NCBI GenBank assembly: GCA_964370635.1
Contig: CAYJJU010000031.1
Location: 1 to 17,804, forward strand
DNA: 17,804 nucleotides
From: SIG603 sp964370635
GTDB lineage: Bacteria > Bacillota > Clostridia > Oscillospirales > Acutalibacteraceae
Reading direction: 5' to 3'
Shown: positions 8,314 to 14,511 of the stretch, piece after piece
Layout of the letters: each line of letters starts with the position of its first letter
How positions within the stretch are numbered: the first letter of the stretch is position 1
The notes under the pieces: generated by a model
Seen by the model: only the letters and a program-made list of their open reading frames with translations
Told to the model about the DNA's origin: nothing
Databases searched by the model: none
Translations under genes and position numbers: made by a program

Positions 8314-8871
8314 TTACAAAACAGTAATGTCGTTAGTAACTATTCTATAATAGGTAAATTGTCCTGTAGAATAGGCCTCAAAAACGCCTGTCAGCTCTAT
8401 TTCTGTTCCCGGCTCGGGAAGGTCAATTTCCTTAGTGGTTATAAACTCTAAGCCTTGAGGACAACAACCTGTTGCATCATTAATAATGATAAAAGTGTAT
8501 CCTGTCGATATTTCATCATAATATACGCTGTTAAAAGTTCCACTTGCCTTTATGACTTGCCCTACGTATGTCGAGGGGTAGGACACCATGTCAAACACTT
8601 GCGAGTACACCATGGTCGCACTCATGTCTGTAAGGTCAAGGTGTACGGTATCTCCTATGTCGACAGGCTCCCTGTCTGTTAGGTGATACACATACTCGTC
8701 CTCTTCGTCTTCTTCCTCAAACTCAGGCACTATTTCTTCTTCCTGCGAAAATAAATCTTCCTCTTGATCATATATTGGCAAATCCTGTGCTACAGGCTCT
8801 GTTTGCCCGCATGCCGCAAGGCTAAATGTAAAAAGAAAAATCATTAAAAAAGCCAATAGTTTTTTAAGCAT
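8314..8871 (-). CDS. Acidic lipoprotein with OB-fold-like domain, last gene of the zinc operon
   Basis: A 185-aa lipoprotein: signal peptide 1-20 with lipobox LAAC (Cys 21). A very acidic segment follows (about 28-61, mostly Glu and Asp). A C-terminal domain (about 80-185) looks like an OB fold: strand VYSQVFDMV, then YPSTYVGQVIKASGTF, then FIIINDATGCCPQGLEF (Cys-Cys at about 140), then GTEIELTGVFEAY. This order resembles the soluble C-terminal domain of DUF1980/YcgQ (TIGR03943) proteins, which are often encoded near Zur-controlled genes; that comparison is from memory. Its ATG overlaps the end of znuB by 8 bases and has AAGGAGA upstream, so it is translationally coupled to the transporter. 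I infer a surface role in zinc handling; the function is not established. Confidence 0.82.
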   Translation of the reverse strand: MLKKLLAFLMIFLFTFSLAACGQTEPVAQDLPIYDQEEDLFSQEEEIVPEFEEEDEEDEYVYHLTDREPVDIGDTVHLDLTDMSATMVYSQVFDMVSYPSTYVGQVIKASGTFNSVYYDEISTGYTFIIINDATGCCPQGLEFITTKEIDLPEPGTEIELTGVFEAYSTGQFTYYRIVTNDITVL

Positions 8872-9715
8872 TTACAACTCTCCTTAAATTTGAAATAAGC
8901 ACTGCCACTGCAAAAATAATTATGTTTGCAACAACTATTGTAGCACCCACCGGCGTTCCGAAAACAATCGACACCAGTATGCCAAAAAGTGCACAAAACA
9001 CAGAAATAATCGCCGATGAAATTATTACCGCCTTGTAGCTTGCAAGTACTCTCATTGAAGAAAGTGCAGGAAACACCACCAGTGCAGAAATTAAAAGAGA
9101 ACCCACTAAATTCATGGCGGTGACTATTACCGCAGCTATCGTTATCGCTAAAATTAAATTGTATATTCCTGTTTTAACGCCTGTCGCCTTTGCAAAGCTT
9201 TCGTCAAAGGTGACGGCAAAAATTTTATTGTAAAACAGCACGAAAATCAATATCACTAAAACCGACAGTATGGCGCACATCCACACATCTACAGGCGTTA
9301 GGGTGAGTATTGAGGTCGAGCCAAACAGGGTTGTGCACACATCACCTGCCAGATTAGACGACACGGGGAAAATATTTAATAAGAGATAACCTATGGCAAG
9401 CGAGCCTACAGACATCATCGCAATTGCCGAGTCTCCGTTTATTTTGGTGTTTTGCCCTATCTGCAGCAGCAAAATTGCCGCAAGTGCCGTCACTGGAAAC
9501 ACGAGCAAGCTCTGATTTGTAAGCTTTAACACCGAGGCTATGGCTATTGCGCCAAATGCTATGTGCGAAAGTCCGTCACCGATGTATGAAAGGCGCTTTA
9601 AAACAAGGGTCGTCCCTAAAAGAGAGGAGCAAAGTGCAACCAGCACTCCTACAACGAGCGCATAAATTACAAAGGGATAGGATAAATACTCTATTAGCTG
9701 AGAAAAAATTTCCAT
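8864..9715 (-). CDS. znuB: Zinc ABC transporter permease, ZnuB/AdcB type
   Basis: A permease of the ABC-3 family that forms the membrane channel for zinc import. It has about eight hydrophobic segments across roughly 283 aa, the usual family length. Family motifs include LVLKRLSYIGDGLSHIAFGAIAI after the second segment and VTFDESFAKATGV before the later segments. The start is placed at ATG 9715, 8 bases after GGGGAG. A GTG at 9721 overlaps the ATPase stop, but only 2 bases separate it from that ribosome site. The gene follows the ATPase gene by 2 bases and overlaps the lipoprotein gene downstream. Manganese or iron transporters of the same family look similar; zinc is inferred from the linked Zur-type regulator and the His-rich binding protein. 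Confidence 0.92.
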   Translation of the reverse strand: MEIFSQLIEYLSYPFVIYALVVGVLVALCSSLLGTTLVLKRLSYIGDGLSHIAFGAIAIASVLKLTNQSLLVFPVTALAAILLLQIGQNTKINGDSAIAMMSVGSLAIGYLLLNIFPVSSNLAGDVCTTLFGSTSILTLTPVDVWMCAILSVLVILIFVLFYNKIFAVTFDESFAKATGVKTGIYNLILAITIAAVIVTAMNLVGSLLISALVVFPALSSMRVLASYKAVIISSAIISVFCALFGILVSIVFGTPVGATIVVANIIIFAVAVLISNLRRVVNA

Positions 9716-9717
9716 AA

Positions 9718-10398
9718 TCACAACTCCCCTCTCTCAAGTTTAAGATAATCTTCTTGCTTCATGTAGCGAACATCTTCATCGAAATTTAAAACATAGTTTG
9801 CATAGCTCACAGCATTTTTAACGTCGTGGCTTATCATGATAATTGTAATGCCCTCGTCGTTTAATTTTTTAATAAGCTCATACATTCCTTCGGTAGAATT
9901 CGTATCAAGTCCTGCCGTAGGCTCGTCAAGCAAAACTACTTTACTTGTCGAACAAAGCGCCCTTGCAAGCAAAACTCTTTGCTGTTGACCGCCCGAAAGT
10001 TTACTATAACTTTTTTTGCGCAAATGGTCGGCACCTGTTTTTTTAAGCATGTTTATAGCATGCTCTTTTTGGCTTTTGCTGTAAAAAAATCTAAAATTAC
10101 CGCTGTTTGCAAAACCCGATAAGACCACTTCCCAGACAGATGCGGGAAAATCTTTTTGAATTTGCGTTTGCTGAGGCAGATAGCCTATATCTGTGCTTTT
10201 TATCCCCTGTCCATATTCTATCTTACCAAAAATAGCCGGTAATAGCCCTAAAAAAGTCTTCATAAACGTGGTTTTTCCAGCGCCATTTTTGCCCATAACA
10301 CAAATATAATCACCCTTATTAATGGTTAAATTTATGTCTTTTTGCACTATGGTGCCGTCATATCCTACCGCTAAATTATTACAAACAAACTGTTCCAT
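9718..10398 (-). CDS. znuC: Zinc ABC transporter ATPase, ZnuC/AdcC type
   Basis: A 226-aa ATP-binding subunit that powers zinc import with the permease. All core motifs are present: Walker A GKNGAGKT (36-43), Q-loop at about Q76-Q77, signature LSGGQQQR (134-141), Walker B VVLLDEP with catalytic E159 (154-160), D-loop AGLD and switch H191. Length is typical. Start ATG 10398 follows GAGGAG closely, and that ribosome site overlaps the stop of znuA, so translation is coupled. It lies directly between the binding-protein and permease genes. Confidence 0.94.
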   Translation of the reverse strand: MEQFVCNNLAVGYDGTIVQKDINLTINKGDYICVMGKNGAGKTTFMKTFLGLLPAIFGKIEYGQGIKSTDIGYLPQQTQIQKDFPASVWEVVLSGFANSGNFRFFYSKSQKEHAINMLKKTGADHLRKKSYSKLSGGQQQRVLLARALCSTSKVVLLDEPTAGLDTNSTEGMYELIKKLNDEGITIIMISHDVKNAVSYANYVLNFDEDVRYMKQEDYLKLERGEL

Positions 10399-10407
10399 TT
10401 AATCTCC

Positions 10408-11583
10408 TCAGCTTAAAGCGTTTTTCAGTGCAACAAGGTTTGTGTCCATTATAGACATATATGTCACTCCGCTTTCTATTTGTTCTGCCGTGATTGATTG
10501 CATAGAATTAAGCGTAACTATCTCGACATTTTGTTGTCCGCTAGTTTGAATAATAGTACTTGCAATGTCCTCACTGCTATTTTCTAAAATTACCACCTTC
10601 CCAAGTGTTAATTCTGTAATTTTCTCTGATAAAAATACAACCGTCTCAAAACTTGCCTCTGTTTCGGCAGAGCAGCCTGGGAATGCCGCATAATATGAAA
10701 TGTCATAATCGTCTACTAAATATCTAAAAGGAAATCTGTCGACTACCATTAAAATATCATTTTCAAGTGCCGAAAGCTCGTTTTCAAAAATTGTGTCCAA
10801 ATCACCAAGTTCAGCAATATACTTTTCTGCATTATCGCTGTACATTGTGGCATTTGTAGGGTCAATCGCTCTTATTTCTTCGACAAGAGCCTCACACAAA
10901 TTTTGAGCATTTCTTAAAGATAACCAAATATGTTCGTCTGCATGTCCTGTCGCTTCCTCGTCATGGTCATGCTCGTCTTCTGCATGGTCATGCTCATCTT
11001 CCTCTGCATGGTCGTGCTCGTCTTCTGCATGGTCGTGCTCGTCTTCTTCTGCATGGTCGTGCTCGTCTTCTTCTGCATGGTCGTGCTCATCTTCTTCGTG
11101 GTCGTGTGCGTGCTCACTCTCTTGCATTCCCTCGACATACTCTTCCATTTTTACACCGTCGCCTAGCTCATCCATTAAGTTTACCACTTGTATGTTTTGC
11201 ATGTCTTGTGATGCTAAAACTTCTTCCACCCACACATCGGAGTCTCCGCCGTTATACACAAACATGTCGGCATTTGCAATCTCTGCCACGTCTTGGCTTG
11301 TTGCCTGATAGCTATGAAGGTCAACACCGTTATCAATCAAAATTGATACTTCAATATTTTCCGAATCGCCAACAATATTTCTTACCCAGTCGTAAATCGG
11401 GAAAGTTGTTGTGACTATTTTTAAAGGCTCAGCATTTTCCTCATCGTCTGCTGTATCTGTGCTTTCACTCTCGCTAAGGCCGCTGCTGCTTGGCTCCTCT
11501 TGTGCAGGTGTGCAGGCGGTGAATGCAAATGAAACCACCATGATAATCGCCATAAAGATACTAATTTTTTTAAATTTAAACAT
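10408..11583 (-). CDS. znuA: Zinc-binding lipoprotein of the ABC transporter, His-rich
   Basis: A 391-aa cluster A-I solute-binding lipoprotein that captures zinc outside the membrane. It has a signal peptide 1-23 with lipobox FTAC (Cys 24) and an acidic/Ser linker (about 25-52). The N lobe runs from 54 and carries the first expected ligand H90 (VDLHSY). A long His/Asp/Glu loop (158-214) follows, then H218 in EHIW. In place of the usual HxAFxYL of ZnuA proteins it reads DRFPFRYL (272-279), so the third standard His ligand is missing. A nearby Cys304 and acidic residues (E307, E309, E334) could substitute; that is inference, though I recall this form from other Clostridia. The start is ATG 11583 with GGAGAGG upstream, 11 bases after the zur stop. 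Zinc specificity rests on the His-rich loop and the linked regulator. Confidence 0.92.
   Translation of the reverse strand: MFKFKKISIFMAIIMVVSFAFTACTPAQEEPSSSGLSESESTDTADDEENAEPLKIVTTTFPIYDWVRNIVGDSENIEVSILIDNGVDLHSYQATSQDVAEIANADMFVYNGGDSDVWVEEVLASQDMQNIQVVNLMDELGDGVKMEEYVEGMQESEHAHDHEEDEHDHAEEDEHDHAEEDEHDHAEDEHDHAEEDEHDHAEDEHDHDEEATGHADEHIWLSLRNAQNLCEALVEEIRAIDPTNATMYSDNAEKYIAELGDLDTIFENELSALENDILMVVDRFPFRYLVDDYDISYYAAFPGCSAETEASFETVVFLSEKITELTLGKVVILENSSEDIASTIIQTSGQQNVEIVTLNSMQSITAEQIESGVTYMSIMDTNLVALKNALS
10960..11097 (-). repeat. In-frame tandem repeat coding the His-rich loop of ZnuA
   Basis: Six copies of an EEDEHDHA or EDEHDHA unit (residues 163-208) are coded by near-identical 24- and 21-base DNA units. 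The repeat and the adjoining HAHDH hold 15 His residues. Such repeats can gain or lose units by slippage without breaking the frame. Confidence 0.9.
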
Positions 11584-11594
11584 ACTACCTCTCC

Positions 11595-12020
11595 TTAACC
11601 TATTTCACTGTGAATTTGCGAACAATTCCTGCAAAGGCCATAAATCATCGCCAACTGCTTATTTACCTTAAACCCAAAATTCTCCTCCGCCATAGAGATT
11701 ATCATGCTTGAAACATTTTTATCTAGGTGATGGGTTTGACTGCATTTATCGCATATCAAATGTATGACTCCGACACAAGTATGCGGGTCTACGTACTGAT
11801 ATAGCGCCTCACGGTTTACACTGCTTGCGACACGGCATAAAAGACCGTCTTTTTCCATGCTTGCAAGGTTTCTGTAAATCGCACTTACACTGATGTCACA
11901 GTCTTTGAGTTTGTCTGCAACTTGCTTTGCGGAATATGATTCGTGCATATTATCTTTAAATAAACTTAATAATTGCTTTCTTTGTCCTGTTAAATAAGTA
12001 CTGATAATATTCCCCTCCAA
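11595..12020 (-). CDS. zur: Fur-family zinc uptake regulator, Zur-like
   Basis: A Fur-family repressor of about 140 aa. Residue numbers are counted from the TTG at 12020. It has a winged helix with SVSAIYRNL as recognition region (44-52), a dimerisation part with HLICDKCSQTHHLD (87-100), and two structural CxxC pairs (C90/C93 and C130/C133). It heads the znuACB operon, so Zur is the likely identity, although Fur or PerR cannot be excluded from sequence alone. The start is unclear. The only standard start that keeps the first helix is TTG 12020, but the strong ribosome site GGAGGGG lies immediately after it (12012-12018). The next in-frame ATG (11948) would cut into the first helix. Codons placed correctly for that ribosome site are ATT (12008) or ATC (12005). 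The coordinates given are the maximal frame. Confidence 0.88.
   Translation of the reverse strand: MEGNIISTYLTGQRKQLLSLFKDNMHESYSAKQVADKLKDCDISVSAIYRNLASMEKDGLLCRVASSVNREALYQYVDPHTCVGVIHLICDKCSQTHHLDKNVSSMIISMAEENFGFKVNKQLAMIYGLCRNCSQIHSEIG
11613..11635. promoter_or_regulatory. Second Zur-box-like sequence inside the end of zur
   Basis: Read on the minus strand this stretch contains TTTGCA, then GTTCGCAAATT two bases further along than in the operator at 12026-12048. It lies about 30 bases before the znuA start, within the codons for the last CxxC motif of zur. It may be a second regulator site or a coincidence imposed by those codons. Confidence 0.25.
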
Positions 12021-12025
12021 AATTA

Positions 12026-12048
12026 AATTTGCAATTGGTTCGCAAATT
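12026..12048. promoter_or_regulatory. Candidate Zur operator
   Basis: Inverted repeat AATTTGC (12026-12032) and GCAAATT (12042-12048) with 9 bases between. It starts 2 bases after the -10 of the zur promoter and covers the predicted transcription start near 12044. A bound repressor would block the operon. The 7-9-7 layout is unlike the 7-1-7 box described for Bacillus Zur, so the assignment to Zur is inference from position. Confidence 0.6.
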
Positions 12049-12050
12049 CG

Positions 12051-12079
12051 ATTATATATTAAGCCACTTCAATTGTCAA
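12051..12079 (-). promoter_or_regulatory. Consensus promoter of the zinc operon
   Basis: On the minus strand, -35 TTGACA (12074-12079), a 17-base spacer and -10 TATAAT (12051-12056): both hexamers and the spacing match the sigma-A consensus exactly. It should be strong unless repressed, as expected for a Zur-controlled operon. Confidence 0.85.
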
Positions 12080-12165
12080 TACCTCTGTTAAAGTTAACAT
12101 TTTATCCATACTTAGCCAAATTTTATTTATTTTATGATAATTTAATATAAAATATAAATTATATC

Positions 12166-12194
12166 TTGTATTTTAATGCATTATGCGGTATAAT
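12166..12194 (+). promoter_or_regulatory. Promoter of the glutathione peroxidase gene
   Basis: -35 TTGTAT (12166-12171), a 17-base spacer and -10 TATAAT (12189-12194). The start near 12201 leaves a leader of about 23 bases holding AAGGAG. The very AT-rich stretch 12110-12165 shows no other signal that I can support. Confidence 0.65.
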
Positions 12195-12223
12195 GATAAA
12201 AAATTAACAAGGAGAAATATAAA

Positions 12224-12709
12224 ATGAGCATTTATAATTTTACCGCACTGAAAAAAGACGGCACAACACTTGATTTATCAGAACTTAAGGGCAAGGTTTT
12301 ACTTATTGTCAATTCTGCGACCCATTGTGGATTTACTCCGCATTATAAAGATTTAGCAGATTATCATAACAAATACAGTGAAAAAGGCCTTGTAATCTTA
12401 GATTTCCCGTGCAATCAGTTTGGCGAGCAGGCAAAGGGTAGCAATGATGAAATAGCAGAGTTTTGCATGATAAATTACAGCACACCATATGAGCTCTATG
12501 CAAAAATTGATGTAAACGGCGAAAATCAAACCGAATTATTTAAGTATTTAAAAGAAACATATGCAAAAACAGACGGAAATGACGACAGCGACATCAAATG
12601 GAATTTCACAAAGTTTTTAGTAGACAAAGACGGAAATATCGCAAAGAGGTTTGAGCCTCGTGACGACATGGCAGAACTTGAAAAAGCCATTAAGGATTTG
12701 CTAATTTAA
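12224..12709 (+). CDS. Glutathione peroxidase family thiol peroxidase (cysteine form)
   Basis: A 161-aa cytosolic peroxidase of the GPx family that reduces peroxides. The catalytic tetrad is visible: Cys35 (NSATHCGFTPHY), Gln69 (FPCNQFGEQ), Trp126 and Asn127 (IKWNFTKF). The active residue is an ordinary Cys (TGT), not selenocysteine. Cys81 (EFCMINYSTPYEL) lies about where thioredoxin-dependent GPx enzymes keep their resolving Cys. This suggests thioredoxin rather than glutathione as reductant, which would suit an anaerobe; that is inference. The start ATG follows AAGGAG by 9 bases. It is transcribed alone or with the TM1266-like gene 75 bases downstream, which has its own promoter. Confidence 0.92.
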   Translation: MSIYNFTALKKDGTTLDLSELKGKVLLIVNSATHCGFTPHYKDLADYHNKYSEKGLVILDFPCNQFGEQAKGSNDEIAEFCMINYSTPYELYAKIDVNGENQTELFKYLKETYAKTDGNDDSDIKWNFTKFLVDKDGNIAKRFEPRDDMAELEKAIKDLLI

Positions 12710-12732
12710 GGCGCAATCACCTCCTCCTTCAC

Positions 12733-12761
12733 TTTACTTTTAATCAGTTGTATGTTAAAAT
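12733..12761 (+). promoter_or_regulatory. Promoter of the TM1266-like gene
   Basis: -35 TTTACT (12733-12738), a 17-base spacer and an extended -10 (TGT then TAAAAT, 12756-12761). The start near 12768 would give a leader of about 17 bases. Confidence 0.5.
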
Positions 12762-12784
12762 AAATGCAATAAGGAGTGAGGATT

Positions 12785-13030
12785 ATGGACAGTAGAATTG
12801 CACTTATCGGTATAATTGTCGAGGACAAAACGCATGTTGCGCAGCTTAATGAGATTTTAGCAACTTATTCAGAGTATATCATAGGAAGAATGGGTATACC
12901 TTATAAGGAGCGCAGTTTGAATATCATAAGCTTAGTTCTTGATGCGCCAAACGACGTCATCAACACTGTTTCGGGAAAACTCGGTAAACTTAAGGGTATT
13001 ACATCAAAAACCATGTATTCAAAAATATAA
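12785..13030 (+). CDS. TM1266-like putative iron-only hydrogenase system regulator
   Basis: An 81-aa protein of the TM1266 family (TIGR03959), an ACT-like ferredoxin-fold family named as putative regulator of iron-only hydrogenase systems. Family features run the whole length: RIALIGIIVEDK at the start, then LNEILATYSEYIIGRMGIPYKER, a strand LNIISLVLDAPNDVI, and KLGKLKGITSKTMYSK at the end. The start is ATG 12785, 8 bases after AAGGAG; a GTG at 12776 overlaps that ribosome site. No hydrogenase or maturation gene (hydEFG) is in the window, so the target is not visible here. The family link is firm; its biochemical role is not well defined. Confidence 0.88.
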   Translation: MDSRIALIGIIVEDKTHVAQLNEILATYSEYIIGRMGIPYKERSLNIISLVLDAPNDVINTVSGKLGKLKGITSKTMYSKI

Positions 13031-13035
13031 AAACC

Positions 13036-13076
13036 TGCCTGCAAATGCTTAAAATGCATTTGCAGGCAAGCTTTTT
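13036..13076. terminator. Bidirectional terminator, 13-bp stem
   Basis: TGCCTGCAAATGC (13036-13048) pairs perfectly with 13056-13068 around a 7-base loop and is followed by AGCTTTTT. On the minus strand it is followed by GGTTTTTAT. It separates the convergent TM1266-like and VOC genes. Confidence 0.88.
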
Positions 13077-13458
13077 ATACGCATATCTCTACTAAATTTC
13101 CCTCGGGGTCTACCACACAGCTTTCATAGTATCCGTCGCCGGTGGTTCGAGGATTGCTCGTTACCTCAAATCCGTCATTTCTAATGGCATTTGTAAGCTC
13201 TCTCACTTTTTCCTCGCTTCCGACACTAAACGCCAAATGGATTAACCCTTCTCGCTTATTATTTTTGCTTTTCTCTTCAAGCTGTGGCAAATTCATAAGC
13301 TCTATTCTTGCTCCATCGTCAAAAGATAAAAAATAAGACTTAAATCCTGTATTTTTGTTATGATACATTTTGTTTGATTTTGCGTTAAAATACTTCTCAT
13401 AATAATTCTTTGTGGCCACTAAATCCTTTACATAAACTGCTATGTGTTCAATTTTCAT
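13075..13458 (-). CDS. VOC family protein, glyoxalase I-like
   Basis: A 127-aa vicinal-oxygen-chelate protein with two beta-alpha-beta-beta-beta modules (about 1-60 and 71-127). Four candidate metal ligands are at H5 (EHIAVYV), E53 (RIELM), H74 (LIHLAF) and E124 (NLVEI). These closely match the H5/E56/H74/E122 set known for E. coli glyoxalase I, so a metal-dependent enzyme is plausible. Length is near glyoxalase I (about 135 aa), but many VOC proteins of unknown substrate share this pattern, so I do not assign gloA. The start ATG follows GAGGG. It is divergent from the AraC-type regulator, and their -10 elements overlap, so shared control is possible. Confidence 0.87.
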   Translation of the reverse strand: MKIEHIAVYVKDLVATKNYYEKYFNAKSNKMYHNKNTGFKSYFLSFDDGARIELMNLPQLEEKSKNNKREGLIHLAFSVGSEEKVRELTNAIRNDGFEVTSNPRTTGDGYYESCVVDPEGNLVEICV

Positions 13459-13493
13459 TGTTTAACCCTCTGCTTTCTTAACTTTATAAAATA

Positions 13494-13522
13494 TTGCAAC
13501 CCCGCTTTAGTTATGGTATAAT
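13494..13522 (+). promoter_or_regulatory. Upstream promoter (P1) of the AraC-type gene
   Basis: -35 TTGCAA (13494-13499), a 17-base spacer and an extended -10 (TGG then TATAAT, 13517-13522). Its start near 13529 gives a leader of about 68 bases. Confidence 0.6.
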
Positions 13523-13549
13523 TATATCATCTAAAATCACTTATTTCTA
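13521..13549 (-). promoter_or_regulatory. Candidate promoter of the VOC gene
   Basis: On the minus strand, -35 TAGAAA (13544-13549), a 17-base spacer and an extended -10 (TGA then TATAAT, 13521-13526). Its -10 shares bases with the plus-strand P1 -10 in the palindrome TATAATTATA, so the two promoters face each other and cannot easily be occupied together. Confidence 0.45.
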
Positions 13550-13566
13550 TTATAAAATCGCATTTT

Positions 13567-13580
13567 GATATAATTATATC
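13567..13580 (+). promoter_or_regulatory. Palindromic second promoter or operator (P2) of the AraC-type gene
   Basis: GATATAATTATATC is a perfect 14-base palindrome that carries an extended -10 (TGA then TATAAT) 23 bases before the start codon. The matching -35 (TCTATT) is poor. Its core repeats the TATAATTATA core of the upstream promoter 52 bases away. Confidence 0.4.
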
Positions 13581-13596
13581 GCCAAAGGAGAAACTT

Positions 13597-14475
13597 ATGA
13601 CAAAAAACACTTGTAATATTATTTTAGATAAAAGCAATAAAGAGCTAAATTTAAAGGGCACACAGTCCTTTCCTGTCGAAATCTATAATGACGATTTAGC
13701 ATGGGAGGCCGTCCCTTATCATTGGCATGACGAACTCGAGCTTATTGTTGTAATTTCGGGAGAAATGGAGCTTGTCTGCGAGCTTGAAAAGTTTGTCTTA
13801 AAAGAGGGCGAGGGCATTTTTATTAACTCGGGCAGACTGCATTCTTGCACAAATTTCAATGACACAGACTGCGTGATAAAATCCTTTGTCTTTCACGCAA
13901 GGTTTATTTATGGCGACTTAAGCAGTGTGCTGTTTGAAAATTATTTCCACACTTTTTTATCAGAAACATCAATTAGCACTTACTTTTTACCGCCTGAAAT
14001 CTGCAAAACTGTGCTTAGCGCTTATGAGTCATTTTCAAAAAAAGAATTTGCCTATGAATTTATTGTTAGAGAAAATCTTACCAAAAGCCTGCTTGCCATC
14101 ATTAAAAATTCCGATTTTAAAAATAGCTATGTTGATTTAAAAGCACTAAAGCAACTTAACAGATGCAAATCTATGATGACTTTTATCCACGAAAACTTTG
14201 GCCGTGAAATTTCCCTTTTTGAAATTGCAAAAAGCGCCGAAATTAAGGAGAGCGAGGCACTTAGATGCTTTAAAAACACGCTGAAAACCTCACCAATTAA
14301 GTATCTAAAAAAGTACCGACTTGAGCAGTCTGCCTTTCTCTTAAAAACCACCAGCGAGCCAATTATCGACATCGGTTTCACCTGTGGTTTTTCAGAGATG
14401 AGCTATTTTTCAAAAAGCTTTAAGGAAAGCTATGGAATGACGCCGACAGTTTATAGAAATAAATTAAATTTTTAG
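13597..14475 (+). CDS. AraC-family transcription regulator with cupin sensor domain
   Basis: A 292-aa regulator. Residues about 25-105 form a cupin-type effector domain (YHWHDELELIVVISGEMEL, then VLKEGEGIFINSGRLHS), which in this family often senses a sugar or other small molecule. Residues about 190-290 hold the double helix-turn-helix: the first around ISLFEIAKSAEIKESEALRCFK (205-226), the second around PIIDIGFTCGFSEMSYFSKSFK (255-276), ending in the family signature YGMTPTVYRNK. The start ATG has AAGGAG upstream. The downstream lipoprotein gene begins 36 bases after the stop with no terminator or clear promoter between them, so cotranscription is likely. The effector is unknown. A sugar-pathway neighbour is not present in the window. 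Confidence 0.92.
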   Translation: MTKNTCNIILDKSNKELNLKGTQSFPVEIYNDDLAWEAVPYHWHDELELIVVISGEMELVCELEKFVLKEGEGIFINSGRLHSCTNFNDTDCVIKSFVFHARFIYGDLSSVLFENYFHTFLSETSISTYFLPPEICKTVLSAYESFSKKEFAYEFIVRENLTKSLLAIIKNSDFKNSYVDLKALKQLNRCKSMMTFIHENFGREISLFEIAKSAEIKESEALRCFKNTLKTSPIKYLKKYRLEQSAFLLKTTSEPIIDIGFTCGFSEMSYFSKSFKESYGMTPTVYRNKLNF

Positions 14476-14511
14476 TTTAGCGGTCGACAATTTTATTATT
14501 TAGGAGCGAAT

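Noticed and set aside
10001..11150. CRISPR-like regular repeats in the znuA region
   Set aside because: The units are contiguous, in frame and code His/Asp/Glu; there are no unique spacers.
10930..11166. Plus-strand frame with repeated Met/Val-rich hydrophobic translation
   Set aside because: It is the antisense reading of the His-rich repeat of znuA; the pattern follows from the repeat, not from a gene.
12080..12100. GTTAAAGTTAAC as an AdcR-type operator
   Set aside because: AdcR is a MarR-family regulator of streptococci with a TTAAC-N2-GTTAA site; the regulator here is Fur-family, and the spacing differs.
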